A DNA stretch of 64,000 bases from NCBI RefSeq assembly GCF_020889625.1, contig NZ_CP086380.1, positions 1,693,001-1,757,000 of the forward strand. Reading direction: 5' to 3'. A program made the translations under genes and the position numbers. Below are positions 18,794 to 28,509 of this stretch, in pieces (position 1 is the stretch's first letter; each line of letters starts with the position of its first letter). Source of the DNA: Deinococcus radiophilus. Lineage in GTDB: Bacteria > Deinococcota > Deinococci > Deinococcales > Deinococcaceae. The notes beneath the pieces are model-generated. The model was not told where the DNA came from, searched no databases, and saw only the letters and a list, made by a program, of their open reading frames with translations.

Positions 18794-20023
18794 TTAGGCG
18801 CCGTACTTTTCCAGCTTCAGCGCATTGGCCATCAGGAGCGGCATCAGTGCGGTCCCGGGGCGTAGGCCCAGACTGCCGCGTTGACCTTCGGTTTCGGTAA
18901 AGCGCGCAGCCAGGTCGCTGCGGCCATGCCCCCCATGAATCAGCACTGGGACCGGATGCCAGGAGTGGCTGGCGAGCTTCGACGGCGTAGAGTGATCCCC
19001 CACGATACACAGTACATCCGGATTCAGGGCCAGGATTTCGGGCAGGATGGCATCGAAAGCCTCAATCTTCTTTACCTTGGCGTCAAAGTTGCCGTCCTCG
19101 CCAGTGCTGTCGGTCTTTTTGACGTGGAAGAAGAAAAAGTCGTAATCGTTCCAGCTCTGGCGCAGGGCGTCCAGCTTGCCTTCGGGGGCGTCTTCCACGC
19201 TGTCCACGTCCAGCACGCTCATGCCGACCAGACTGGCCAACCCTTTGTACATCGGATAGCCCGCGATACAAGCCGCACTCAGCTTGTAGACATCCGAGAA
19301 CTGCGGAAAATGTGGCACGTCGCTGTAGCCCCGGAACAGCACCCCGTTCACCTGGGGCTCGGCGCTCAGGGCGGCTTCGGCGCGCTGCACAAAGGCATTG
19401 ACCAGGTTGGCGGTTTTCTGACTGGCCTCATCATTCGCCTGGGCGTCGCGCGGCGGCACGCCGGTCACCTGCGGGTCCACGTCGCTGATGTTGGCTCCTA
19501 GCGGCTCGGTCCCAGCCCGGAAGACCACCACGAAGCGGTGCTCGGACTCGGTGTAGATCTCCACCGGAGTGTTGTCAATTTCAGGAATGGCGGCCTGCAA
19601 CAATTCCACGATCTGCACGTTCTTCTCGGTGCTGGGACGGCCCGCCCGGCGGTCCAGCACCGTGCGTGCTTCGCCCAGCGTAGCGAAGTTCCCCCGCACG
19701 GCCACGTCACCCGCATTCAGCTTGACCCCGATGCCCACGGCGCTCAGTGCGCCGCGCCCTACCGTATAAATCAGTGGGTCATACCCAAAGAGGCTCAGGT
19801 GTCCAGGGCCGGAACCAGGGGTCAGGCCGGGGCCGACCAGTTCCAGCAGACCCAGCTGGCTGTGGGCAGCCAGGGCGTCCAGATTGGGCGTCTGCGCCGC
19901 TTCCAGTTCAGTGGGGCCGCCGGGCGTCATAGGAAGGCCGCCCACGCCGTCCAGCACCACCATGACGATCTTGCTGTCGGTCTTTTTGGAGAGGCCGCTG
20001 ATCACCGGAATCAGGTCTGTCAT
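18794..20023 (-). CDS. apgM: 2,3-bisphosphoglycerate-independent phosphoglycerate mutase, archaeal type
   Basis: 409 residues from the ATG at 20023; a longer frame to 20242 lacks family residues, and a TACAGT box 6 bases before this ATG supports a leaderless start. The enzyme interconverts 3- and 2-phosphoglycerate in glycolysis. It belongs to the alkaline-phosphatase superfamily: [10 protein letters not shown] holds the first metal-binding Asp, [16 protein letters not shown] holds the phosphorylated Ser, and [30 protein letters not shown] and [10 protein letters not shown] hold the remaining metal ligands. This archaeal-type form is the usual one in Deinococcus-Thermus. Confidence 0.92.
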   Translation of the reverse strand: MTDLIPVISGLSKKTDSKIVMVVLDGVGGLPMTPGGPTELEAAQTPNLDALAAHSQLGLLELVGPGLTPGSGPGHLSLFGYDPLIYTVGRGALSAVGIGVKLNAGDVAVRGNFATLGEARTVLDRRAGRPSTEKNVQIVELLQAAIPEIDNTPVEIYTESEHRFVVVFRAGTEPLGANISDVDPQVTGVPPRDAQANDEASQKTANLVNAFVQRAEAALSAEPQVNGVLFRGYSDVPHFPQFSDVYKLSAACIAGYPMYKGLASLVGMSVLDVDSVEDAPEGKLDALRQSWNDYDFFFFHVKKTDSTGEDGNFDAKVKKIEAFDAILPEILALNPDVLCIVGDHSTPSKLASHSWHPVPVLIHGGHGRSDLAARFTETEGQRGSLGLRPGTALMPLLMANALKLEKYGA

Positions 20024-20211
20024 GGCCCTACTGTACCCTGGCCAGCCTGCCTGGCAGATCAGCGCCATGTCTGGCGAGACTCTCCCAAAAGACGTCCGGT
20101 CTTCACACCTGTTCATGCTCTTTGCGTATGCTGGACCTAACTCACCGCACTGCACCGCCTCTGCCCCGGCGACCTGCCCACATCCGTCAGACCGAAAGGA
20201 CCCGCGTTCCC

Positions 20212-21156
20212 TTGAACCTGCCCGACTTCGCACCGCTGCCACTTACCTTCTTGGACCTGGTAGATATCGCATTGGTGGCGTTTGTGCTGTATCAAGGCTA
20301 CCGCTTGGTGGCAGGCACCCGCGCCGTGAACCTGGTGCGCGGCATCGCCGTTTTCGTGGTGGTGTGGTTCGTGGCCCGACTGCTGAACATGGTGGCCCTG
20401 AGCAGTCTGCTGGGACAGGTCGGCACCATCGGGATCTTTGCGCTGGTGGTACTTTTTCAGCCCGAATTGCGGGCCGCGTTGGAGCGGATCGGGCGACCCC
20501 GGCTGCGTGAAGACGACGGTGGCGGCGCAGCGCTGCAAGACATCTCACGGGCAGTCGAGCGCCTGGCCGAACGCAAAATCGGCGCACTGATCGCCATCGA
20601 ACGCTCTACACCGCTGGGTGAGGTGGCCGCCAGTGGCGTAGAACTGGACGCCCGAGTCAGCGTGCCGTTTCTGGAAGCCCTGTTTGCCCGCAATGCCCCG
20701 CTGCACGACGGCGGCGTGGTGATCCGGGGCAGCCGGGTGGTGGCGGCTGGCTGCCTCTTCCCACTGCAGGCCAGCGACGGCACCTACCGCCGCTACGGCA
20801 CCCGCCACCGCGCTGCCATTGGCCTCTCGGAAGTGACCGACGCGGTGGTGCTGGTGGTCAGCGAGGAACGCGGCTCTATGCGAATCGCGCTGGCCGGGCG
20901 TCTGGGACCGGACCTCAACACCACCGAGTTGCGTGAGCAACTGCGCGTGCTGGTCTATGACCGCGAGGTGCAGTCGCTCAGCCACTTTGGAGCCGAACTG
21001 GCCGATCCGGTGATCTCCGAACCGGACGGTACTGAACCCGTCATCTCAGAGCCTGCTACTCAGGCTGTCCCCTCCACCGATCCACTGGCCGCGCCGCCGC
21101 CGACAGGTGGCCGCCCCGAAGGGCTGCGCGGTCCAGACCGTCAGGAGCAGGTATGA
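20212..21156 (+). CDS. cdaA: Diadenylate cyclase CdaA
   Basis: About 314 residues from the TTG at 20212, which lies 11 bases after AAAGGA; the open frame reaches 20122, with an ATG at 20128, but there it overlaps a promoter-like TATGCT box. The enzyme makes cyclic di-AMP from two ATP. Two or three N-terminal membrane helices ([47 protein letters not shown]) precede the DAC domain, with its catalytic DGGVVI and RHRAA motifs. The C-terminus is a Pro/Glu-rich tail. The stop overlaps the cdaR start by ATGA, indicating coupling, as in the conserved cdaA-cdaR pair. Confidence 0.93.
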   Translation: MNLPDFAPLPLTFLDLVDIALVAFVLYQGYRLVAGTRAVNLVRGIAVFVVVWFVARLLNMVALSSLLGQVGTIGIFALVVLFQPELRAALERIGRPRLREDDGGGAALQDISRAVERLAERKIGALIAIERSTPLGEVAASGVELDARVSVPFLEALFARNAPLHDGGVVIRGSRVVAAGCLFPLQASDGTYRRYGTRHRAAIGLSEVTDAVVLVVSEERGSMRIALAGRLGPDLNTTELREQLRVLVYDREVQSLSHFGAELADPVISEPDGTEPVISEPATQAVPSTDPLAAPPPTGGRPEGLRGPDRQEQV

Positions 21157-22184
21157 GCGGGCCGCTGCGGGGCCAGGACCCCAACTCGCTGAGCCAAAGT
21201 GCCGAGGCCGTGCGCCGCTGGCTGGCCGATCAGTTCAGCGCCGGGCGGCTGACCCAGGATCTGGGGGCCAAGTTGCTGGCCTTTTTGGCCGCTGGACTCC
21301 TGTGGTTCTACGCTTCCGAAGACCGCCGCGCCATCATCGAGCAGAGCTACGACGTGCCGATCAGCGTGCGCGATGACACGACCCCCGCCGAGGGCGAAAC
21401 GCGGGCCCACAGCGGTCTGACGCCGGGGACCATCAAGGTGACGCTGAGTGGGCGCCCAGGCCGCCTGCGTGAATTGACCGGGGACCGGATCGAGGCCATG
21501 ATCGACATCACCGACCTTCCCGAAGGCAGCTTCAACGAGCCGATTACGGTCTTGCCTCCTGGTGACACCCAGCTGGTCAGCAGTACGCCGGACCGCGTGC
21601 AGGGCCTGATCGATACGGTCCAGACCCTGGAGTTACCGGTGACCGTCACGGTCTATGCACCTGGCAGCGCAGTCATGCCCAACTACCAGGCCAGCCCCGC
21701 GCAAGTGACGGTCAGTGGCCCCAGTCGGGTGGTAAATACTGTTGAGCAGATCATTCACCCCCCAGTGACGCTGGCACCGGGCGAAGAACAGACTGTCAGC
21801 TTGCTGGCGCTGGACGCTGAAGGTAAGCCGGTGGAGGGCCTGAACTTGCAGCCCGCCACCGTACAGCTGAGCCGGGTAGACAGCGGTGAATTGCCGGCCC
21901 AGCGCGTGGGGGTCGAACTGGCTCCGCCCCCCGCAGGGCTGCGAGTGGTATCTGCCGAGCTGTCACCCGCCGAAGTACGCCTGGTCGGCCCGACAGCAGC
22001 GCTGGAGGAACTTCGCCGCGTGGTTGGCGTAATTGACTACCGCGCTGGTGAATACCAGACCGAAGTGCAGCTGCTCACCCCGGCCGGAGTCGAGGCCCTG
22101 GACCGCGTGACGGCCACAGTCAGGATTGAAGCCGTTCCAGCCGCAACAGCTTCAGAAGCCGACGCCTCGCTGGACACGCCCTGA
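21153..22184 (+). CDS. cdaR: YbbR-domain regulator of diadenylate cyclase
   Basis: 343 residues. One N-terminal membrane helix (LGAKLLAFLAAGLLWFYAS) is followed by extracellular YbbR repeats of about 80 residues each (VTLSGRPGRLRELTG, VTVSGPSRVVNTVEQI, VRLVGPTAALEELRRV). CdaR binds CdaA in the membrane and modulates c-di-AMP synthesis in Firmicutes; here the same role is inferred from domain make-up and the ATGA overlap. Three YbbR units are visible. Confidence 0.9.
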   Translation: MSGPLRGQDPNSLSQSAEAVRRWLADQFSAGRLTQDLGAKLLAFLAAGLLWFYASEDRRAIIEQSYDVPISVRDDTTPAEGETRAHSGLTPGTIKVTLSGRPGRLRELTGDRIEAMIDITDLPEGSFNEPITVLPPGDTQLVSSTPDRVQGLIDTVQTLELPVTVTVYAPGSAVMPNYQASPAQVTVSGPSRVVNTVEQIIHPPVTLAPGEEQTVSLLALDAEGKPVEGLNLQPATVQLSRVDSGELPAQRVGVELAPPPAGLRVVSAELSPAEVRLVGPTAALEELRRVVGVIDYRAGEYQTEVQLLTPAGVEALDRVTATVRIEAVPAATASEADASLDTP

Positions 22185-22510
22185 AGCTGGACACCGGCAA
22201 ACGATCTAGACCACAGAACACACCCGGAACCTGCCCCTATAGTGAAAGCCATGTTGCGGCTAGAGGTCATTCGGAAACTGGGGGTTGCCCGCGCCCCCTC
22301 AGTGTCTCTTTGTGGACATCAGCTCAGTCCGTGCCGCAGGCCGCCTCAGCAGGCTGGCCGTTTTCCCTCTGCCGGACTGCACTCCTGATGTCTGAACTGT
22401 CCTTGCTGATCACGCATCCCGGAACCCAGCGGCCAGCGCCTTTGTGCTGCGACCTGAGTGAGCTGCCGCTGCCTCCCGCCTGCTCGGCCCACACCGGCAC
22501 GCCGACCTGG
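22185..22510 (+). other. Gap upstream of yqeK at the position where nadD usually sits
   Basis: 326 bases. A TATAGT box at 22237-22242 lies 8 bases before an ATG at 22251 that opens a 46-codon frame of no known family. The yqeK frame itself is open from 22310, and its pre-start part (22388-22500) reads SLLITHPGTQRP … LSELPLPPACS. This faintly resembles the C-terminal part of NadD-type nucleotidyltransferases. In many bacteria nadD directly precedes yqeK. The stretch may be a nadD remnant or simply a leader; the evidence is weak. Confidence 0.25.
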
Positions 22511-23083
22511 ATGACGACCAAGTGGCCGCACTGGACCCAGGAAGTGCGCTCACGTGTGACCCAGGAACGCTGGGAACATGTGGAGCGGGTGGCCTTGCTG
22601 GCCGCCCAGATCGCCTATGCCGCCGGACTGGATACTCGCCGGGCTTACGCCGCAGGCATCCTGCATGACCTGGCCCGCGACCTGGGAGACACGGCGCTGC
22701 TGGCACTGGCACCACCCGAGTGCGACCTGGACCGCCGCTGGCCGCTGGCGGTGCATGGCCGGGCCGCCCGGAACCTGCTGGAAAACCTGGGCTTTGCGGA
22801 CGGTCAGGTGCTGGAAGCTGTGGAAGATCACGTCACCGGGCCGCGTCCTGGGCAGCTTCTGGCAGCCTGCGTCTACATCGCGGATGTCTCCGAACCGGGC
22901 CGGGGGGTCAACGCTCACATCCGCGAATTGGCCTTCAAAGATCTGAATGCGGCGCTAAGCCTGGCGATCGAATCCAAGGTGCAGTATCTCAGTGGGCGCG
23001 GTACCGAGGTTCATCCGCGCACGCTAGAGCTGTACGAGCACCTGCAGGGCTGCCGCCGGGCGGTGGGTGATTCCCAGACATGA
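22511..23083 (+). CDS. yqeK: Symmetrical bis(5'-nucleosyl)-tetraphosphatase, YqeK-type HD hydrolase
   Basis: 190 residues from the ATG at 22511, the usual YqeK length. It is an HD-domain metalloenzyme expected to hydrolyse Ap4A to two ADP. Metal ligands are visible in order: His in RWEHVERVALLA, HD in GILHDLARD, His in LAVHGRAA, His in EDHVTG and Asp in YIADVSEPGR. Its stop overlaps the start of the LCP gene (ATGA). The order cdaA-cdaR-yqeK-lcp-rsfS places Ap4A breakdown beside c-di-AMP synthesis. Confidence 0.88.
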   Translation: MTTKWPHWTQEVRSRVTQERWEHVERVALLAAQIAYAAGLDTRRAYAAGILHDLARDLGDTALLALAPPECDLDRRWPLAVHGRAARNLLENLGFADGQVLEAVEDHVTGPRPGQLLAACVYIADVSEPGRGVNAHIRELAFKDLNAALSLAIESKVQYLSGRGTEVHPRTLELYEHLQGCRRAVGDSQT

Positions 23084-24606
23084 AATGGAACCGCCAGCAG
23101 AAGCCAAGCACACCAACACGTGCTCCCGTCCCCGCAGACGCTCCCCGTACGCCAACTGAGCGCCGACGCTCCTGGCTGCGCAGCTTGCAGATCAGCGGGC
23201 TGACTCTGGGGGCGCTGTGTGGGGGTGGCGCCGCCCTGCTGACCCTCAGTGGCAGTGGCAGCGCAACTGACGAGGCCCAGCAGCGGCCTGAATTCACCTT
23301 TTTACTGGCAGGGCGTGACGTGGCCTACTGCGGCTACCATCTGCGCTGCGAGGACCAGACCCAGCGCGAGGGACTGTATCAGGAGATCAACACCGACACC
23401 CTGATGCTGGTGCGGGTCAGCGGCCCCAAGGTAGACGTGCTGAACATTCCCCGCGACACCAATGTGGGTGACTATGACCCCGAGCAGCCTGCCGCCAGTC
23501 AGAAGATCAACAGCCAGTACTGGCAGGGCGGCCCACAGGCATTGGTGCGCGGTGTGGAGCGCATTACCGGCAGCGCCGTGAATGCGTACGTGGTGTTGAA
23601 CGAGGACTACGTGGCCGAGTTGATTGACGCGCTGGGCGGCCTGACCGTCACCGTGCCTCCGGAGGGCATTCAGTGGGTGGACAACGCCGCCGGAATCAAT
23701 TTGGACCTGCCGCCCGGTGAACAGCATCTGGACGGGCGCACTGCGGCGCTGTACCTGCGGGTTCGCAAGGGCGTAGGCGACGACTGGGGCCGCATTGATC
23801 ACCAGAAGCAGGCCTCCACACAATTGCTGAGCAAAGTTCGCTCACCGCAGGGTCTGCGCGCTGTACCGACGCTCTTGGGCGGGTTCGGGCAGAACATCGA
23901 AACCAATCTGGACCCGGACCGTCTGGCCGCGCTGCTGCCTTACCTCTCGCAACTGGATCTGGCCTTTTCCACATTGCCCACCCAGGATATTGAGGGCAGC
24001 TTCAACCTGGCCGCCGACCACCTGGCACTCAGCGAAGTGTGGAGCAATCCCATGCTGGACGGTGTGCGCCGCGAAGCGGAACGCCAGCAAACCGAAGAAG
24101 CCCGTGAGCAGGCCCTGGCCGAAGCCGACGGGCCAGCGACTGGCTGGGAAAGCGAAGGCTATCCTGCAACCGACGACCTGAACAGCGATGAGCTGGGGGA
24201 AGACACCACTGCGGCAGATCCCACCCGTCCCGCTGAGCTGCCGATTGTTATTCGTGACGGCTCCGGGGCGCTGCTGGGGCCGGCCCTGGCCCGCAGTCTG
24301 GAACGGGTCGGCTACCAGAACATCCGCCTGGAACTGCATGCCCCCAGCCCCATGAGTTCTCAGGTGCTGACCCAGACCGCTCCTGCCCCAGCCGGCGCAC
24401 TGGCGCAGCTGCTGGGCCTGCCCCGTTTGCAAGGGCAGCGCTTCGGGCTGAAAGGTGGCGAGGTCGCCATCTGGCTGGGCACCGATGCCCCCGAGGAACT
24501 GGCCGCTCTGGTTCCGCTGCGGCGCATGAACGATGGCCGTGTCCTGGGACTAAACGAGCTGGAGACCCGGCTATATCTGCAGCTGGACGAAGGAGTGACG
24601 CCTTAA
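23080..24606 (+). CDS. LytR-CpsA-Psr (LCP) family glycopolymer transferase-like protein
   Basis: 508 residues. A short basic cytoplasmic N-terminus leads to one membrane helix (SLQISGLTLGALCGGGAALLTL), then the extracellular LCP domain (about 70-300): the opening FTFLLAGRDV, the DTLMLVRVSGPKVDVLNIPRDTNV block with its conserved Arg-Asp, KINSQYWQGG, and YLRVRKGVGDDWGRIDHQKQ. A LytR_C domain follows (about 385-500: LPIVIRDGSGALLGPALARSLERVGY). LCP enzymes attach lipid-linked glycopolymers to the cell wall or S-layer polymer. The start overlaps the yqeK stop by four bases. Confidence 0.9.
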   Translation: MKWNRQQKPSTPTRAPVPADAPRTPTERRRSWLRSLQISGLTLGALCGGGAALLTLSGSGSATDEAQQRPEFTFLLAGRDVAYCGYHLRCEDQTQREGLYQEINTDTLMLVRVSGPKVDVLNIPRDTNVGDYDPEQPAASQKINSQYWQGGPQALVRGVERITGSAVNAYVVLNEDYVAELIDALGGLTVTVPPEGIQWVDNAAGINLDLPPGEQHLDGRTAALYLRVRKGVGDDWGRIDHQKQASTQLLSKVRSPQGLRAVPTLLGGFGQNIETNLDPDRLAALLPYLSQLDLAFSTLPTQDIEGSFNLAADHLALSEVWSNPMLDGVRREAERQQTEEAREQALAEADGPATGWESEGYPATDDLNSDELGEDTTAADPTRPAELPIVIRDGSGALLGPALARSLERVGYQNIRLELHAPSPMSSQVLTQTAPAPAGALAQLLGLPRLQGQRFGLKGGEVAIWLGTDAPEELAALVPLRRMNDGRVLGLNELETRLYLQLDEGVTP

Positions 24607-24753
24607 GACCCGCTTGGCCGCTCAGCGGAGCAGGCAGGTGAAGTAAGCAATTTCAAAAGTGGTCGCTGAGCACAATGACACTGAGCAACTGATATGGTCA
24701 GGCCACTCCCAGCCGTCCATTTCCATGTCTTCATACTCCAAAAGAGGAACCCT

Positions 24754-25116
24754 ATGACCAAAACCAAATCCCAGGATCTACACCAGCTGCAAGCCCTTGT
24801 CGAAGCCGCCCTAGAGCGCCGCGCCGAAGATGTGCGGGTGCTGGATCTGACCGATGTCAGCACGTCGCTGGATTATTTTATCATCTGCACCGCCACCGCC
24901 GGGTTGCAGCTGAATGCCGTGCAACAGGCCATCCGTGACCGCGCTGAAGAGATCGGCCTGCCCGCGCCCAGTGTAGAAGGCCCCAGCGAACGCTGGCTGC
25001 TGCTGTCCTTCGGGGCGATCACCGTGCATATCATGACCAAAGAAGCCCGCGAGTATTACGACCTTGAGGGGCTATGGAGCGACGCCCGCGACATTGAATT
25101 TGATCTGCCAGCCTGA
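24754..25116 (+). CDS. rsfS: Ribosomal silencing factor RsfS
   Basis: 120 residues from the ATG at 24754, preceded by AGAGGAA at good spacing. RsfS binds ribosomal protein L14 and prevents joining of the 30S and 50S subunits in starved cells. Family motifs are VLDLTDVSTSLDYFIICTATAGLQLNAV and SERWLLLSFGAITVHIMTKEAREYYDLEGLWSDA. The gene is the usual partner of yqeK, here separated from it by the LCP gene and a 147-base gap that could hold its own promoter. Confidence 0.95.
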   Translation: MTKTKSQDLHQLQALVEAALERRAEDVRVLDLTDVSTSLDYFIICTATAGLQLNAVQQAIRDRAEEIGLPAPSVEGPSERWLLLSFGAITVHIMTKEAREYYDLEGLWSDARDIEFDLPA

Positions 25117-25134
25117 GCCTACTGAACTTGCCCT

Positions 25135-25177
25135 ACTGTCCCCGCCCCTGAAAGGGGTACAGGGGGCAGTTTCTTTT
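25135..25177 (+). terminator. Terminator of the cdaA-rsfS cluster
   Basis: ACTGTCCCCGCCCC pairs with GGGGTACAGGGGGCAGT (three-base bulge), followed by TTCTTTT. Confidence 0.8.
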
Positions 25178-25249
25178 GGCCGCTTCTCTGCAAAACTCCT
25201 GACAGTCGGCTGACGAAAAGAGCCAGGGTATGGGGCAGAATGTCAGGAG

Positions 25250-25942
25250 ATGAACCATGTCGTCGTGATTGAAGATGAAGCTACAGTACGTGACGTGCTG
25301 CAGTTTCACCTGGAACGGGCTGGGCTGAAGGTCAGTGCCTACGGAACGGTGGCCGAAGCCGAAACTGGCCTGGCTGCGGCTGACGCGCTGGTACTGGACT
25401 GGATGCTCCCAGGGGAAAGTGGGTTGGGCCTGCTGCGCCGTCTGCGCTCGGACTCCGACCTGCGCCGCCTCCCCGTGCTGATGCTCACCGCCCGCGCCGC
25501 CGAAGCTGAGCGGGTCGAGGGCCTGGAAACCGGGGCCGACGACTACCTGACCAAACCCTTCGGGGCCGCCGAGCTGGTTGCCCGCGTGCGTGCGTTGCTA
25601 CGCCGTAGCCAGCCTGAGCCGTTGCAACAGCTGAGCAATGGACCGCTTCATATCGACATGACCGCCGCAGATGCCCGGCTCGGGAATGCCCGTCTGAACC
25701 TGACCCGCCGTGAATTCGATCTGCTGGCCTTTCTGATGCAGAACGCCGGCCGGGTCTACTCGCGCACCGAATTGCTGGACCGGGTCTGGGGGGCAGACTT
25801 TCTGGGCGGTGAGCGCACGGTGGACCAGCACATCACGCAGCTGCGCTCGCACCTGGGCGACGCACCGGGCGCACCGACCTTCCTGGAAACGGTCCGTGGC
25901 AAGGGCTACCGTATGCGGGCCTGGACGCAGGAGGAAGCATGA
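25250..25942 (+). CDS. OmpR/PhoB-family response regulator
   Basis: 230 residues. The receiver domain carries the acidic pair (IEDEATV), phospho-acceptor Asp in LVLDWMLPGESG, Thr in MLTARA and Lys in LTKPFGAAELVARVRALLRR. The winged helix (LNLTRREFDLLAFLMQNAGRVYSRTELLDRVWG … ERTVDQHITQLRSHLG … GKGYRM) is PhoB-like. A GGAG lies against the ATG. Its stop overlaps the kinase start (ATGA), so the two make a two-component system. No phosphate-transport genes are nearby, so a phosphate role is only a possibility. Confidence 0.9.
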   Translation: MNHVVVIEDEATVRDVLQFHLERAGLKVSAYGTVAEAETGLAAADALVLDWMLPGESGLGLLRRLRSDSDLRRLPVLMLTARAAEAERVEGLETGADDYLTKPFGAAELVARVRALLRRSQPEPLQQLSNGPLHIDMTAADARLGNARLNLTRREFDLLAFLMQNAGRVYSRTELLDRVWGADFLGGERTVDQHITQLRSHLGDAPGAPTFLETVRGKGYRMRAWTQEEA

Positions 25943-27015
25943 CTGCAGAGTTTGAACGCGGGGAAACCGCACCTCCGCGCCTGGAAGACCGCAGCTCAGG
26001 CCAGGGCAGTTCGGCCCCCGCCTGGCTGGACGCGCTGCCGCAGGCGGTGCTGCTGTACCGTCAGGAGCGGACCGAACTGGGCGAACAGCTGGTGGTGACT
26101 GGCCTGAACCGGGCGGCCAGCGAACTGTGGGGCATTCCCGAAAGCCGTGCAGTGGGGCGTCCCCTGCTGGAAGTGGTGCGCCGACATACCCTAGAAGCCC
26201 TGGCCGAGCGCGGCGGCGAACTGGAACTGGAAGCGGGTGGACGGGCGCTGCGCTGTGAAGCCCGCCTGGAAGGTCAGGGCGGCACCCTGATCCTGGAAGA
26301 CCTGAGCGAACACCGCCGCCGTGAAGCCGAACTGCGGGAAGCCACCGCCGTACTGTCACATGAATTCCGCACCCCTGTGACAGCCATCCGGGGCGTGCTG
26401 GAAGCGCTGGAATATGACATGCCCCGCGAGTTGCAGCAGAACTTCGTGGCCCAGGGACTGCAGGAAACTGAGCGCCTGGCCCGGCTGGTCGAAGATCTGG
26501 CGGTGGGGTTCAGGCCTACGCGCGCACGCACACTGACGCTCTCGGAGGCCTTTGAACGCGCCGAGCGTTTGCTGGACACCGAATACGATCTGGGCCGCCC
26601 CACCAAGGGAGCCAAGCGCCAGGCCACCAAGCGGGGAGCTGCGCCGCGCCGCCGCGTGCAACTCGTGTTCGGTGAAGATCACCTGGTGCGCGCCGATCCT
26701 GACAAGCTCCTGCAAGTCCTGCTGAACCTGATCGAGAATGCGTTCAAATATGGTCCGGAAGGGGCACTGGTTGAAGTCGCCACCTCTGCACAGAACGCCT
26801 GGACCGAGGTGGCGGTGCTGGATCAGGGCGACCCCATCTCGGACACCGAGGGCCTCTTCCGGGCGCACACGCGGGGCCGCCACGTGAGCGGTCAGGGCAG
26901 TGGCATGGGCCTGTATATCGTCCGCAGCATCGTGCAGGGCTGGGGCGGTCAGGCCTGGGCCGAACGGCGCGGCGACCGTAACGCCTTTTGCTTTACCGTG
27001 CCGGGCGTGGGCTGA
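25939..27015 (+). CDS. PAS-domain sensor histidine kinase, PhoR-like
   Basis: 358 residues with no membrane segment. A PAS domain (about 35-125, ALPQAVLLYRQER … GRPLLEVVRRH) precedes the H-box VLSHEFRTPVTAIRGVLEAL with an intact His, and the catalytic domain with N-box LLNLIENAFKYGPEG and G2 box GQGSGMGLYIVRSI. The G1 box, usually DxGxGI, reads DQGDPI. Absence of transmembrane helices means it senses a cytoplasmic signal, possibly through the PAS domain or a partner. It is translationally coupled to the response regulator before it. Confidence 0.88.
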   Translation: MTAEFERGETAPPRLEDRSSGQGSSAPAWLDALPQAVLLYRQERTELGEQLVVTGLNRAASELWGIPESRAVGRPLLEVVRRHTLEALAERGGELELEAGGRALRCEARLEGQGGTLILEDLSEHRRREAELREATAVLSHEFRTPVTAIRGVLEALEYDMPRELQQNFVAQGLQETERLARLVEDLAVGFRPTRARTLTLSEAFERAERLLDTEYDLGRPTKGAKRQATKRGAAPRRRVQLVFGEDHLVRADPDKLLQVLLNLIENAFKYGPEGALVEVATSAQNAWTEVAVLDQGDPISDTEGLFRAHTRGRHVSGQGSGMGLYIVRSIVQGWGGQAWAERRGDRNAFCFTVPGVG

Positions 27016-27122
27016 GGGATCAGGGTTGGTGGGTTCGCCGCTGACGCGGCTGACAGTGATGGAGCAAAAGCGGCCAGGAACCAGGATCTGGCGAAATGCT
27101 GCGTCCATCCACTCTCTAGTGC

Positions 27123-27521
27123 CTAATACGTCTTGGGCACCAGCCGCAGCGACTGGATTTCTTTGCCCACCGCCAAATTTCTGAGCGCCTCACCGTCGAG
27201 GTCACCGGCGCGGGCCAGGGCTTCGGCCTTGCGGCGGTCAATTGTCGCAGCTTCCAGGGCGGCAGCGTCTCCAAACACCTCGCGGAAGCGCTCCAGCGGA
27301 TAATCTACCCGGCGTGAGATTTTTAGCTCGGCGCGGTACAGGTCCGTTTCGGCCCGCTCTCCGGCGGCCAAGGCAGCCTTGATGCGGCCCGCCAGGTCTT
27401 CTTTTTCGGTTTCCAGGCTCTGCACGGTGTCGCGCAGGGTGGCGTAGCGCTCCAGCAGCTGCTCCAATGTCATCTGCTCTGGGGCCAGTTCACCGTCTTC
27501 AGGGGTCCAGTCATGCGTCAT
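27123..27521 (-). CDS. Small coiled-coil protein of unknown function
   Basis: 132 residues from the ATG at 27521; an ATG at 27557 would add 12 residues. The middle part (MTLEQLLERYATLRDTVQSLETEKEDLAGRIKAAL) has strong heptad character and predicts a coiled coil. The rest (RRVDYPLERFREVFGD … IDRRKAEALARAGDLDG) is helical and charged. It was not assigned to a family. It is a single gene between the kinase and carbonic anhydrase genes and points away from the latter. Confidence 0.6.
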   Translation of the reverse strand: MTHDWTPEDGELAPEQMTLEQLLERYATLRDTVQSLETEKEDLAGRIKAALAAGERAETDLYRAELKISRRVDYPLERFREVFGDAAALEAATIDRRKAEALARAGDLDGEALRNLAVGKEIQSLRLVPKTY

Positions 27522-27682
27522 GGTCTTAAGGTAATCCCGCAGGTGCGGGCAGACCATGAGAGGTTATCCAGAGCATGGAAAGAAGGCCTGAGTACGTCTA
27601 CATCTCCCGCTCTGCCCGCATAAGTCCTCTGAACACGTGGCCATCTCCACAGGTTTTCCGGGGCAGCCTCTACTATGGGGTC

Positions 27683-28444
27683 ATGTCTAAACCCGACTCC
27701 GGTCCAGAAGCGGCGCAGCTGCCCCAGATCCCCGAATCCCTGCTGAACTCCGCGCTGGAACGTCAGCTGCTCAGGGCGGTTCGCCGGGGCGCGTCCATGG
27801 AAGACATTGCCGAGCTGCGCCCCAACAAAGTGTCCAGCCCTAACGAGGCGCTGGGGGCCCTGGAAGACGGCAACGCCCGCTTTTTTTCGGGACAGGCACG
27901 GCGACCTGAAATGAGTGCCAACGAGCGCCGTGCCCAGATTATCGGGCAGACTCCTTTCGCGGCCATTTTGGCGTGCAGCGATAGCCGCGTACCCGTAGAG
28001 TTGGTGTTTGATCAGGGCCTGGGCGATCTGTTCGTGGTGCGAGTCGCAGGCAACGTGGTCGGGGAAACCGGGCTAGGGACGCTCGAATACGCCATCCGTC
28101 ACCTCAAGGTGCATCTGGTGATGGTCATGGGCCACGAGGGCTGCGGCGCAGTGGGGGCCGCCATGTCCCCGCAGGCGGAAATTGATCAGGAGCCGGAACA
28201 TCTGCGGCGGCTGATCTGCTCCATTCAGCCCAGCGTGGCGGACCTGCCCCTCATCCGTGACAAAAAAGCCCGGATGCGCGAAGCCGTGATCAGCAACGTG
28301 CGCCATCAGGTACAACGCCTGCGTGAACAGCCAGTGGTCCGTGAGGCCGAACAGAGCGGACGCATTCGCGTGGTAGGCGGGTTCTATGAGATCGGCTCTG
28401 GTGCGGTGGACTTTTTTACCGAAGAGGATGAGCTACGGCCCTGA
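27683..28444 (+). CDS. Beta-class carbonic anhydrase
   Basis: 253 residues from the ATG at 27683; a TACTAT box 6 bases upstream marks a leaderless start, so the longer frame to 27575 is rejected. The enzyme interconverts CO2 and bicarbonate with zinc. The zinc ligands and catalytic dyad are present: Cys and Asp-Arg in [12 protein letters not shown], His and Cys in [35 protein letters not shown] is the family core. An N-terminal helical extension of about 45 residues precedes the domain. Confidence 0.93.
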   Translation: MSKPDSGPEAAQLPQIPESLLNSALERQLLRAVRRGASMEDIAELRPNKVSSPNEALGALEDGNARFFSGQARRPEMSANERRAQIIGQTPFAAILACSDSRVPVELVFDQGLGDLFVVRVAGNVVGETGLGTLEYAIRHLKVHLVMVMGHEGCGAVGAAMSPQAEIDQEPEHLRRLICSIQPSVADLPLIRDKKARMREAVISNVRHQVQRLREQPVVREAEQSGRIRVVGGFYEIGSGAVDFFTEEDELRP

Positions 28445-28509
28445 CAGAGCCAGCCGCCGGAGTCGGCGCAGACTATACACAGCCTGTGTCGTCCCTGTAA
28501 ATTGGACAC

